Source of the DNA: Streptomyces sp. NBC_01471 | GTDB lineage: Bacteria > Actinomycetota > Actinomycetes > Streptomycetales > Streptomycetaceae | Direction: 5' to 3' | NCBI RefSeq assembly: GCF_041438865.1 | Contig: NZ_CP109450.1 | Location: forward strand, 1,612,001 to 1,676,000 | Length of the DNA stretch: 64,000 nt | Shown: positions 25,897 to 33,826 of the stretch, in pieces | How positions within the stretch are numbered: the stretch's first letter is position 1 | How the letters are laid out: each line of letters begins with the position of its first letter | Position numbers and translations under genes: made by a program | Notes under the pieces: model-generated | What the model was told of the DNA's origin: nothing | Databases searched by the model: none | What the model saw: only the letters and a program-made list of their open reading frames with translations

Positions 25897-26502
25897 TCAT
25901 ACGGTCCAGGACGGTTCCAGTTGAACGACGTCGCCCGCCAGCGCCGCCACATCCGCGTCGGTCTGGGCCCGCAGCGACAGCCGCTCGATCCGCTCCGGCC
26001 GGTATTTCCCGCGCTCGGCCGCCGACTGCCACATCGAGAGCACGAGGAACTCGTCCCCGGGCGCCTCTCCGAACATGGCGCGCAGCATCCCGGGTGACCC
26101 CGCCATCGCCGGGTTCCAGATCTTCTCCTGCATCAGCGCGAAGTGCTCGGCCCGCTCGGAGTGCACACGGGAGTGCGCGACCCGGACCACGTCCGCGTCC
26201 CCGAAGCGGGGCTCGAACCCTGTTCTCACATCGAACCGGTGCTCGAAGAGCTTGGCCTGCATGTCCTTGAACGTGCCTGCCTGCGCGGCAGCGAGCCGGT
26301 CGTGCGCACGCGCCATGAACGAGTCGTAGAAGGACCGGCTCTCCCAGAAGGCGAACACATGCGCCACACTCGGCCGACCGCGGCTCCAACCGCCCCCCTG
26401 CCCCCGGAATCCCGGCTCACCCAGCAGCCCCGCCCACCTCCGCTGCCCCTGCTCGAACCCTCTGGGGTCTGTCACCGTGCAGCGAATCCACTTGACCAGC
26501 AC
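25897..26502 (-). CDS. YdbC-family (DUF4937) protein
   Basis: A 201-residue soluble protein. The N-terminus MLVKWIRCTVTD and the body (RWAGLLGEPGFRGQGGGWS, VAHVFAFWESRSFYDSFMARAHD, NPAMAGSPGMLRAMFGEAPGDEFLVLSMWQSAAE) match the YdbC/DUF4937 family of dimeric alpha-beta-barrel-like proteins, in which two tandem ferredoxin-like halves can be recognised. The biochemical role is unknown. It is the first gene of a three-gene run with the histidine phosphatase (73-bp gap) and the ADP-ribosylglycohydrolase. Confidence 0.8.
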   Translation of the reverse strand: MLVKWIRCTVTDPRGFEQGQRRWAGLLGEPGFRGQGGGWSRGRPSVAHVFAFWESRSFYDSFMARAHDRLAAAQAGTFKDMQAKLFEHRFDVRTGFEPRFGDADVVRVAHSRVHSERAEHFALMQEKIWNPAMAGSPGMLRAMFGEAPGDEFLVLSMWQSAAERGKYRPERIERLSLRAQTDADVAALAGDVVQLEPSWTV

Positions 26503-26678
26503 CGCGCCATCGTACGGCCAGGAGAGTGACGCCGCTCACGCTCCGGCGAAGCCCGTCCTGATCCGCTACCGCATACGTCCGGGCCGCTTTCCCTACCGAT
26601 CACATAGTCGGTCATTGCGGTCAACCAAGCGGTCACAACGGTCTGTTGGGCCACCCCGCGGCCTCCGGAGCCACGGGA

Positions 26679-26709
26679 AGAGGGCGCCGACCAGTGGTCG
26701 GCGCCCTCT
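26679..26709 (-). terminator. Terminator after nrdJ
   Basis: A 15-bp stem, AGAGGGCGCCGACCA (26679-26693) with its complement at 26695-26709, and a minimal loop. It lies about 65 bases past the nrdJ stop. Confidence 0.8.
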
Positions 26710-26775
26710 CCGGCGCGGTTCAGCGTCCCCGGCGGCCGGTGCTCAGGAATGCGTCAGCCGCGATTGCTGCCCGTG

Positions 26776-29661
26776 TCAGCTGCAGCCGCTGGTCGAGCCG
26801 CACCCCTCACAGAGGTAGCAGCTGCCCGCACGGCGCATCTTCGTACCGCAGGAGAAGCAGAGCGGGGCATCGGCGTTCAGGCCCAGCGTGATCTCCATCA
26901 ACTCGGTCGAGTTGTGCGCCTGCTTCGGAGCGGGCACCTCGGCAGCGGCCTCCGGCTGCGGCGTGGCTGCCTTCGGGGCCTCCACCTGGCGCGGTGCGGA
27001 CTGGGACAGGCCCTCCACGTCCACGTCGTCGTCGCCCGGCTCGTAAGAACCGGTGTCCAGGTGGCGCTGACGCTCCGAGGCCGAGTGGATACCCAGCGCC
27101 GAGCGCGTCTCGAAGGGCAGGAAGTCGAGCGCCAGACGGCGGAAGATGTAGTCGACGATCGACTGCGCCATCCGTACGTCGGGGTCGTCCGTCATACCGG
27201 CCGGCTCGAAGCGCATGTTGGTGAACTTCGATACGTACGTCTCCAGCGGGACGCCGTACTGCATACCGACCGAGACCGCGATCGAGAAGGCGTCCATCAT
27301 GCCCGCGAGGGTCGACCCCTGCTTGGACATCTTCAGGAAGACCTCACCGAGACCGTCGTCCGGGTAGGAGTTGGCCGTCATGTACCCCTCGGCGCCGCCC
27401 ACCGTGAAGGAGGTGGTGATGCCGGGGCGGCCCTTCGGCAGGCGCTTGCGGACCGGGCGGTACTCGATGACCTTCTCGGTCTTCGGCTCCGTCTTCTCCT
27501 CAGCCTCCCCTGCGGACTTGGTCTTGGCCGAGAGCGGCTGGCCGACCTTGGAGTTCTCGACGTACACGGCGAGCGCCTTGGTGCCGAGCTTCCAGCCCTG
27601 GAGGTAGATCTCCTCGACGTCCTCGACCGTGCTGGACGCCGGCATGTTGACCGTCTTGGAGATCGCTCCGGAGAGGAACGGCTGGGCGGCCGCCATCATC
27701 CGTACGTGGCCCATGGGCGCGATGGAACGTTCACCCATGGCGCAGTCGAAGACCGAGTAGTGCTCCGGCTTGAGTCCGGGGGCGTCGACGACATTGCCGT
27801 GGTCGGCGATGTGGGCGACGATCGCCTCGACCTGCTCCGGCTGGTACCCGAGACGCTTGAGGGCCTTGGGGACCGTGTTGTTCACGATCTGCATCGAGCC
27901 GCCGCCGACGAGCTTCTTGAACTTCACCAGGGCCAGGTCGGGCTCGACTCCTGTGGTGTCGCAGTCCATCATCAGACCGATGGTGCCGGTCGGTGCGAGC
28001 ACCGAAGCCTGTGCGTTGCGGAAACCGTTCTTCTCGCCGAGGCGCAGGACGTCCTGCCAGGCCTCCGTGGCTGCGGCCCAGACCGGGCTGTCCAGGTCGT
28101 CGGTGCGCGTGGCCGACGCGTTGGCGTCCGCGTGCTGCTTCATGACGCGCTGGTGGGCGTCCGCGTTCCGGGCGTAGCCGTCGTACGGGCCGACGACCGC
28201 GGCGAGCTCGGCGGAGCGCCTGTACGAGGTGCCGGTCATCAGCGAGGTGATGGAGCCGGCCAGCGCGCGGCCGCCGTCGCTGTCGTACGCGTGACCGGTC
28301 GCCATGAGCAGCGCGCCGAGGTTGGCGTAGCCGATGCCGAGCTGACGGAAGGCGCGGGTCGTCTCACCGATCTTCTCGGTGGGGAAGTCGGCGAAGCAGA
28401 TCGAGATGTCCATCGCAGTGATGACCAGCTCGACCACCTTGGCGAAGCGCTCGGCGTCGAACGACTGGTTGCCCCGGTCGTCGTCGCGCAGGAACTTCAT
28501 GAGGTTGAGCGAGGCGAGGTTGCACGACGAGTTGTCCAGGTGCATGTACTCGCTGCACGGGTTGGACGCGGTGATCCGGCCCGTCTCGGGCGAGGTGTGC
28601 CACCGGTTGATGATGTCGTCGTACTGGATCCCGGGGTCGGCACAGACGTGCGCGGCCTCGGCCATCTTGCGGAAGAGGGCCTTGGCGTCGACCTTCTCGA
28701 TGACCTCGCCGGTCATGCGCGAGCGCAGACCGAACTGGGATCCGGCCTCGACCGCGTGCATGAACTCGTCGTTCACCCGGACCGAGTTGTTGGCGTTCTG
28801 GTACTGGACGGACGTGATGTCGTCGCCGCCCAGGTCCATGTCGAAGCCCGCGTCGCGCAGGGCGCGGATCTTCTCCTCCTCCTTCACCTTGGTCTCGATG
28901 AAGGCCTCGACGTCCGGGTGGTCGACATCGAGGACGACCATCTTGGCCGCGCGGCGGGTGGCGCCACCGGACTTGATCGTTCCTGCGGAGGCGTCGGCCC
29001 CGCGCATGAAGGAGACCGGGCCCGAAGCGTTGCCGCCGGAGGAGAGCAGTTCCTTGGAGGAACGGATACGGGAGAGGTTGAGGCCGGCGCCCGAGCCGCC
29101 CTTGAAGATCATCCCCTCTTCCTTGTACCAGTCGAGGATGGACTCCATGGAGTCGTCGACGGAGAGGATGAAACAGGCGCTGACCTGCTGGGGCTGGGCC
29201 GTGCCGACGTTGAACCAGACCGGCGAGTTGAAGCTGAAGACCTGGTGCAGCAGCGCGTAGGTGAGCTCGTGGTCGAAGAGCTCGGCGTCCTCCGGAGAGG
29301 CGAAGTAACTGTTCTCCTCGCCAGCCTTGCGGTACGTCTTCACCACACGGTCGATGAGCTGCTTGAGGCTGTTCTCGCGGTTGTCCGCGCCGACCGCGCC
29401 GCGGAAGTACTTGCTGGTGACGATGTTGACCGCGTTCACCGACCAGAAGTCGGGGAACTCGACGCCATGCTGCTCGAAGTTGACCGAGCCGTCGCGCCAG
29501 TTGGTCATGACGACATCACGGCGTTCCCAGACGACCTCGTCGTACGGATGCACGCCGGGAGTGGTGTGGATGCGCTCGCTGCGCAGCCCCTGCCGATTTG
29601 CAGCCGCCTTGGCTCCCTTCGCGCGGGAACCTCGTGCCGGGCCGCTCGCCGTCTCTGTCAT
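26776..29661 (-). CDS. nrdJ: Vitamin B12-dependent (class II) ribonucleotide reductase
   Basis: A 961-residue adenosylcobalamin-dependent reductase converting ribonucleotides to deoxyribonucleotides. Visible features are FNSPVWFNVG, the catalytic-site loop NPCSEYMHLDNSSCNLASLNLMKFL, the MDCDTTGVEPDLALVKFKKLVGGGSM segment, and a C-terminal zinc-ribbon-like tail (CFSCGTKMRRAGSCYLCEGCGS) with the redox-active cysteines. GGGAGGCGGC before the ATG at 29661 fixes the start; the longer open frame is noncoding. It is second in the nrdR-nrdJ operon, 125 bp after nrdR, and is expected to be repressed by NrdR. No cobalamin riboswitch was recognised upstream. Confidence 0.97.
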   Translation of the reverse strand: MTETASGPARGSRAKGAKAAANRQGLRSERIHTTPGVHPYDEVVWERRDVVMTNWRDGSVNFEQHGVEFPDFWSVNAVNIVTSKYFRGAVGADNRENSLKQLIDRVVKTYRKAGEENSYFASPEDAELFDHELTYALLHQVFSFNSPVWFNVGTAQPQQVSACFILSVDDSMESILDWYKEEGMIFKGGSGAGLNLSRIRSSKELLSSGGNASGPVSFMRGADASAGTIKSGGATRRAAKMVVLDVDHPDVEAFIETKVKEEEKIRALRDAGFDMDLGGDDITSVQYQNANNSVRVNDEFMHAVEAGSQFGLRSRMTGEVIEKVDAKALFRKMAEAAHVCADPGIQYDDIINRWHTSPETGRITASNPCSEYMHLDNSSCNLASLNLMKFLRDDDRGNQSFDAERFAKVVELVITAMDISICFADFPTEKIGETTRAFRQLGIGYANLGALLMATGHAYDSDGGRALAGSITSLMTGTSYRRSAELAAVVGPYDGYARNADAHQRVMKQHADANASATRTDDLDSPVWAAATEAWQDVLRLGEKNGFRNAQASVLAPTGTIGLMMDCDTTGVEPDLALVKFKKLVGGGSMQIVNNTVPKALKRLGYQPEQVEAIVAHIADHGNVVDAPGLKPEHYSVFDCAMGERSIAPMGHVRMMAAAQPFLSGAISKTVNMPASSTVEDVEEIYLQGWKLGTKALAVYVENSKVGQPLSAKTKSAGEAEEKTEPKTEKVIEYRPVRKRLPKGRPGITTSFTVGGAEGYMTANSYPDDGLGEVFLKMSKQGSTLAGMMDAFSIAVSVGMQYGVPLETYVSKFTNMRFEPAGMTDDPDVRMAQSIVDYIFRRLALDFLPFETRSALGIHSASERQRHLDTGSYEPGDDDVDVEGLSQSAPRQVEAPKAATPQPEAAAEVPAPKQAHNSTELMEITLGLNADAPLCFSCGTKMRRAGSCYLCEGCGSTSGCS

Positions 29662-29786
29662 GCCGCCTCCCATATGCGGGCTAAAACGCCCAAAAGTGCC
29701 CAGTTCTTCCCATGGCACTGTGTCTGTCTGACACCTGCGGCGCAGGAAGCACCGCAGGCAGGTCTGTGTCCGCCGACCCCGGAGGG

Positions 29787-30299
29787 TCAGTCGGTAGCAG
29801 TGGCGGGTACGGGGGCCACAGGGGCCGCTCCGCACTCACATCCCACTGCGGGGGGCTGCGCGTCGCGGAGTTCCGCGATGGCGGCCTCAAAGTCTTCGAG
29901 CGAATTGAAAGCCCGGTATACGGACGCGAAGCGCAGATACGCGACAAGGTCGAGTTCCTGCAACGGGCCGAGTATGGCCAGCCCGACATCGTGGGTGGTC
30001 AGCTCGGCACCCCCGGTGGCGCGCAGCGCCTCCTCGACCTGCTGGCCGAGTTTCGCGAGAGCGTCCTCGGTGACCGGCCGCCCCTGGCACGCCTTCCGCA
30101 CACCCGAGATGACCTTCGTACGGCTGAACGGTTCGGTGACCCCACTGCGCTTGATCACCATCAGTGAGGCCGTCTCCACCGTGGTGAAACGGCGGGAGCA
30201 GTCGGGGCACTGGCGACGCCGGCGGATCGACGTGCCGTCGTCCGTGGTGCGGCTGTCGACAACGCGGCTGTCAGGGTGCCTGCAGAAGGGGCAGTGCAT
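29787..30299 (-). CDS. nrdR: Transcriptional repressor NrdR
   Basis: A 170-residue ATP/dATP-sensing repressor of ribonucleotide reductase genes. It has the N-terminal zinc ribbon ([33 protein letters not shown]) that binds NrdR boxes and an ATP-cone domain ([29 protein letters not shown]). The C-terminal 25 residues ([17 protein letters not shown]) are a lineage-specific tail with two extra cysteines. GAAGGAGG upstream marks the start. It is autoregulated through the two boxes about 110-160 bp upstream and divergent from lexA. Confidence 0.97.
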   Translation of the reverse strand: MHCPFCRHPDSRVVDSRTTDDGTSIRRRRQCPDCSRRFTTVETASLMVIKRSGVTEPFSRTKVISGVRKACQGRPVTEDALAKLGQQVEEALRATGGAELTTHDVGLAILGPLQELDLVAYLRFASVYRAFNSLEDFEAAIAELRDAQPPAVGCECGAAPVAPVPATATD

Positions 30300-30410
30300 G
30301 GTTCCCGAGCCTCCTTCGCAGTACGACTGAATAGCCTCGCCGGGCCCGGAACGAGCCCCTCGAAGCAGCCCCAAGCATAGGCGATGACCCGAGCCACGAA
30401 GGACCAGGGA

Positions 30411-30426
30411 CCACAACTTCTGGGTG
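30411..30426. promoter_or_regulatory. NrdR box, promoter-proximal
   Basis: On the minus strand it reads CACCCAGAAGTTGTGG. It shares the CCCAGA and T-GTGG core with the second box and is centred exactly 31 bp from it (three helical turns), the spacing expected for paired NrdR boxes. Confidence 0.75.
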
Positions 30427-30441
30427 GCTGTTTCAATCCAA

Positions 30442-30457
30442 CCACTAGATCTGGGGT
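30442..30457. promoter_or_regulatory. NrdR box, distal
   Basis: On the minus strand it reads ACCCCAGATCTAGTGG, with the palindromic AGATCT core. It agrees with most positions of the general NrdR-box consensus (ACACWATATATWGTGT) and lies about 145 bp upstream of the nrdR start. Confidence 0.8.
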
Positions 30458-30767
30458 TCACCACCGCTTTCACGGAGCGCGTGTCGCGCTCGGCCGCCGC
30501 GACGGCCCGGCTCGCAAGAGAGTACGGGAAGCACCTCGGCGGCCGGATCGCGGGCCACCAGGGACCACCGGCCGACGACGGGCAGCCACAGGCAGCACAA
30601 AAGGTGATGACGGGCGGGGATCCCAGTGCGACGCTCCGCAGCCGACCGCCCCGCGGCATCGAACGCAACCGGCGGACGGTACCGTAATCGACCGAATTGC
30701 CTTTCGGCCCTGGCCGCGCTCTTACACCCGACACTGCGCTCACGTGAAGGATATTTCATTTTTTCAC

Positions 30768-30783
30768 TCGAACGTGTGTTTGG
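30768..30783. promoter_or_regulatory. LexA (SOS) box of lexA
   Basis: TCGAACGTGTGTTTGG matches the actinobacterial SOS box TCGAAC-N4-GTTCGA at all but two positions. It overlaps the candidate -35 hexamer of lexA, consistent with autorepression. Confidence 0.88.
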
Positions 30784-30809
30784 CGCAACCTTTCGAAAGC
30801 CACTACCGT
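30780..30809 (+). promoter_or_regulatory. Candidate lexA promoter
   Basis: TTGGCG (30780-30785) and TACCGT (30804-30809) with an 18-base spacer form a plausible HrdB-type promoter. It begins within the LexA box and would give a leader of about 35 bases. Confidence 0.55.
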
Positions 30810-30850
30810 TGTCCAACTAGGGAGAGAACATCTCGAGAGGGGCCGACGAC

Positions 30851-31645
30851 GTGACCACGACCGCAGACACCGCCACCATCACCGCCCAGGATCGTTCGCA
30901 GAACCGACTCGAGCCGGTGCATGCCATGAATGACGCAGCTACGGGCCCGGAGGGCCAGCTGCCCCCGCGCCCCGCGCGCTCGCTGCCCGGACGGCCTCCC
31001 GGCATCCGGGCGGACAGCTCCGGGCTCACCGACCGGCAACGACGGGTCATCGAGGTGATCAGGGACTCCGTGCAACGCCGTGGATACCCGCCCTCCATGC
31101 GCGAGATCGGCCAGGCGGTGGGGCTGTCCAGCACCTCGTCCGTCGCCCACCAGCTGATGGCCCTGGAGCGCAAGGGCTTCCTGCGCCGCGACCCGCACCG
31201 GCCCCGGGCGTACGAGGTCAGGGGCTCCGACCAGCCGAGCACCCAGACCACCGACACCACGGGCAAGCCCGCAGCGTCGTACGTCCCGCTGGTCGGCCGG
31301 ATCGCCGCCGGTGGGCCGATCCTGGCTGAGGAGTCGGTCGAGGATGTCTTCCCGCTCCCCCGCCAGCTGGTCGGTGACGGCGAGCTGTTCGTCCTCAAGG
31401 TCGTCGGCGACTCGATGATCGAGGCCGCGATCTGTGACGGCGACTGGGTCACCGTGCGACGCCAGCCGGTCGCGGAGAACGGCGACATCGTGGCAGCCAT
31501 GCTGGAGGGCGAAGCCACGGTCAAGCGCTTCAAGCGCGAGGACGGCCACGTGTGGCTGCTGCCGCACAATGCCGCCTACCAGCCGATTCCCGGTGACGAC
31601 GCCACGATCCTCGGCAAGGTAGTGGCTGTGCTCCGACGCGTGTGA
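30851..31645 (+). CDS. lexA: SOS repressor LexA
   Basis: A 264-residue repressor/autoprotease of the SOS regulon. The N-terminal domain follows a ~55-residue extension typical of Streptomyces and contains [44 protein letters not shown] (winged helix). The C-terminal S24 peptidase domain shows the Ala-Gly cleavage site (GRIAAGGP), catalytic Ser in [15 protein letters not shown] and catalytic Lys in ATVKRFKRE. It starts at a GTG preceded by GAGAGGGG. It is expressed from a promoter overlapped by a LexA box and is divergent from nrdR-nrdJ. Confidence 0.97.
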   Translation: MTTTADTATITAQDRSQNRLEPVHAMNDAATGPEGQLPPRPARSLPGRPPGIRADSSGLTDRQRRVIEVIRDSVQRRGYPPSMREIGQAVGLSSTSSVAHQLMALERKGFLRRDPHRPRAYEVRGSDQPSTQTTDTTGKPAASYVPLVGRIAAGGPILAEESVEDVFPLPRQLVGDGELFVLKVVGDSMIEAAICDGDWVTVRRQPVAENGDIVAAMLEGEATVKRFKREDGHVWLLPHNAAYQPIPGDDATILGKVVAVLRRV

Positions 31646-31665
31646 GCACCGCGTCGGCCCTGAAC

Positions 31666-31702
31666 AGGGCTCCGGAACTCACTGCGCCGGTTCCGGGGCC
31701 CT
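31666..31702 (+). terminator. First lexA terminator hairpin
   Basis: AGGGCTCCGGAAC (31666-31678) pairs with GTTCCGGGGCCCT (31690-31702), 13 bp with one G-U pair. Confidence 0.7.
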
Positions 31703-31722
31703 GCCATTTCTCAGCATTTTCC

Positions 31723-31742
31723 CGCGCCTTTATCCAGGCGCG
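31723..31742 (+). terminator. Second lexA terminator hairpin
   Basis: CGCGCCT (31723-31729) pairs with AGGCGCG (31736-31742), followed by CTTCCCCATGCTTTTTC, a near U-tract that is unusual in this genome. Confidence 0.6.
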
Positions 31743-31817
31743 CTTCCCCATGCTTTTTCAGCCTCTCGACCCTTGTCGCCGTTTCTCGCTTTGGCGGCAC
31801 AGCAGCGCAGTCACGGC

Positions 31818-33788
31818 CTACCGACCGGCCTCCTTGGCCACTGCGTCGATTGCCGCCAGTGACCGGCGGACCTGGTTTCGGTCCGTGGTGAACCAGAAGT
31901 CTGGCAGCGAAGCCCGCAGGTAGCTGCCGTAGCGCGCGGTGGCCAGCCTGGGATCCAGCACCGCGACGACGCCGCGGTCCCCCATGGCCCTGACCAGTCG
32001 GCCGGCGCCCTGCGCCATCAACAGAGCGGCATGCGTCGCCGCAACGGCCATGAACCCATTGCCACCGCCCTCCTCCACCGCTTTCTGCCGAGCGCTCATC
32101 AACGGGTCGTCGGGGCGGGGGAAGGGGATCCGGTCCATCACCACCAGCTGACAGCTCGGTCCCGGCACATCGACACCCTGCCAGAGGGACAGTGTCCCGA
32201 AGAGGCAGGTCTCGGGATCGGCCGCGAAATTCTTGATCAGCTCACCGAGCGTCTCCTCGCCCTGGAGCAGCACACGCCTGTCCTGCCTGCTGCGCAGCTC
32301 CTCAGCCGCTGCCTGAGCGGCCCGCATGGAGGAGAAGAGTCCGAGTGTGCGTCCGCCCGATGCCTCCACCAGTTCGGCCAACTCGTCCAGCATGTCGGTA
32401 CGTGAACCCTCGCGGCCCGGGGCCGAGAGGTGCTTGGCGACGTACAGGATGCCTTGCTTGGCGTAGTCGAACGGCGAGCCGACATCCAGGCCCTTCCACT
32501 GCGGGACGTCCTCCCCCTCGGCGCCCTCGGGTGAGAGACCGAGGGAGGCGCCGACCCCATTGAAGTCACCCCCGAATTTGAGCGTCGCGGAGGTGAGGAC
32601 GACGGAGCGGTCGGCGAAGAGCTTCTCCCGGAGAAGCCCCGAGACGGAGAGCGGCGCGACTCGCAGGGAAGCCCCGAAACGGTCATGGCGCTCGTACCAC
32701 ACGACGTCGTACTCGGATCCGAGAGTGATCCGCTCGGCGACGTCGTGGATGGATTCGACGGACGCCAGCGCCTGTTTCCGCACGACATCCTCGTCCTGGA
32801 CGGACTTGTCCCGGGTGGCACCGAGGGCCGAGATGACCGTCCGGGCCGCGTCACGCAGGGCCATGAGCGCATATCCGAGATCCTCGGGAATTTCCTCGAG
32901 TCTGCCCGGAAGCGCCAGCTCCATGACACGTTCGAAAGTCTCGGAAGCAGTCTGGAGTGAGTCCGCCGCCTTCTCGTTGACGAGCTTGGCCGCCCGCCGT
33001 ACCGCCCTGTTGACCTGGCCCGGAGTGAGCTCGCCTGTGGCTACGCCGGTGACCCGTGAGACCAGCTCATGAGCCTCGTCCACGATCAGCACCTCGTGCT
33101 GCGGGAGGACCGGGGCGCCCTCGATCGCGTCGATGGCGAGCAGGGCATGGTTGGTCACCACGACATCCGCGAGTTTGGCCCGCTCACGGGCGGCCTCGGC
33201 GAAGCACTCCGCCCCGTAGGCACATTTGCTCGCCCCCAGACACTCCCTGGAGGAGACGGAGATCTGCCCCCAGGCGCGGTCGGAGACACCCGGAGTGAGA
33301 TCGTCACGGTCCCCCGTCTCCGTCTCGTCCGCCCAGTCCCGCATACGCAGCAGGTCCTGGCCGAGCTTGCTGCTGGGGGCGGCCGTCTCGAACTGGTCGA
33401 ACAGCCCCTCCTCCTCTTCCTGCGGTACGCCCTCGTGCAGGCGGTGCAGACAGAGGTAGTTGGACCGCCCCTTCAACATGGCGAACTGCGGGCGGCGCCG
33501 CAGCAGTGGGTGCAGGGCCTCGACCGTACGCGGGAGGTCGCGCTCCACGAGCTGCCGCTGGAGTGCGAGCGTCGCGGTGGCCACCACCACCCGCTCCCCG
33601 TGAGCCAGCGCGGGGACCAGGTACCCCAGCGACTTTCCGGTACCGGTACCGGCCTGGACCAGCAGGTGGGCGTTGTCGTCAACGGCTTCGGCAACAGCCT
33701 CGGCCATGGTGACCTGGCCGGGCCGCTCCGTACCGCCCACAGCGGTCACGGCGGCGTGCAGGAGCTCGGGGAGGGAGGGCTTCGTCAT
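31818..33788 (-). CDS. DinG/XPD-family ATP-dependent DNA helicase
   Basis: A 656-residue superfamily 2 helicase. Walker A is in VQAGTGTGKSLGYLVPAL, followed by VVATATLALQRQL, the DEAH box in VLIVDEAHEL and the C-terminal motif VI (GAGRLVRAMGDRGVVAVLDPR). Four cysteines suited to an iron-sulfur cluster are present: one in NYLCLHR and three in ECLGASKCAYGAECF, as in XPD/DinG enzymes that unwind 5'-tailed DNA or R-loops. It is convergent with lexA and starts only 38 bp downstream of the second siderophore synthetase gene on the same strand, with no terminator between, so read-through is likely. No LexA box was seen at its 5' end. Confidence 0.92.
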   Translation of the reverse strand: MTKPSLPELLHAAVTAVGGTERPGQVTMAEAVAEAVDDNAHLLVQAGTGTGKSLGYLVPALAHGERVVVATATLALQRQLVERDLPRTVEALHPLLRRRPQFAMLKGRSNYLCLHRLHEGVPQEEEEGLFDQFETAAPSSKLGQDLLRMRDWADETETGDRDDLTPGVSDRAWGQISVSSRECLGASKCAYGAECFAEAARERAKLADVVVTNHALLAIDAIEGAPVLPQHEVLIVDEAHELVSRVTGVATGELTPGQVNRAVRRAAKLVNEKAADSLQTASETFERVMELALPGRLEEIPEDLGYALMALRDAARTVISALGATRDKSVQDEDVVRKQALASVESIHDVAERITLGSEYDVVWYERHDRFGASLRVAPLSVSGLLREKLFADRSVVLTSATLKFGGDFNGVGASLGLSPEGAEGEDVPQWKGLDVGSPFDYAKQGILYVAKHLSAPGREGSRTDMLDELAELVEASGGRTLGLFSSMRAAQAAAEELRSRQDRRVLLQGEETLGELIKNFAADPETCLFGTLSLWQGVDVPGPSCQLVVMDRIPFPRPDDPLMSARQKAVEEGGGNGFMAVAATHAALLMAQGAGRLVRAMGDRGVVAVLDPRLATARYGSYLRASLPDFWFTTDRNQVRRSLAAIDAVAKEAGR

Positions 33789-33826
33789 AGCGGGACCACC
33801 CTACGGGGCAGCACTGACAATCGGGG

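Larger units (their letters stand above)
30300..30850. other. nrdR-lexA divergent regulatory region
   Basis: 551 bases without a gene. It holds the paired NrdR boxes near nrdR (30411-30457) and the LexA box plus promoter near lexA (30768-30809). The central 280 bases (about 30470-30750) show no recognisable element. Open frames crossing it have no ribosome binding sites. Confidence 0.7.

Noticed and set aside
29662..29786. Cobalamin riboswitch before nrdJ
   Set aside because: The 125-bp spacer is too short and lacks a B12-box-like sequence; control by the NrdR boxes upstream of nrdR explains the operon.
26749..30330. 1193-codon open frame antisense to nrdJ and nrdR
   Set aside because: It crosses two confirmed genes and their spacer; composition is that of a shadow frame.
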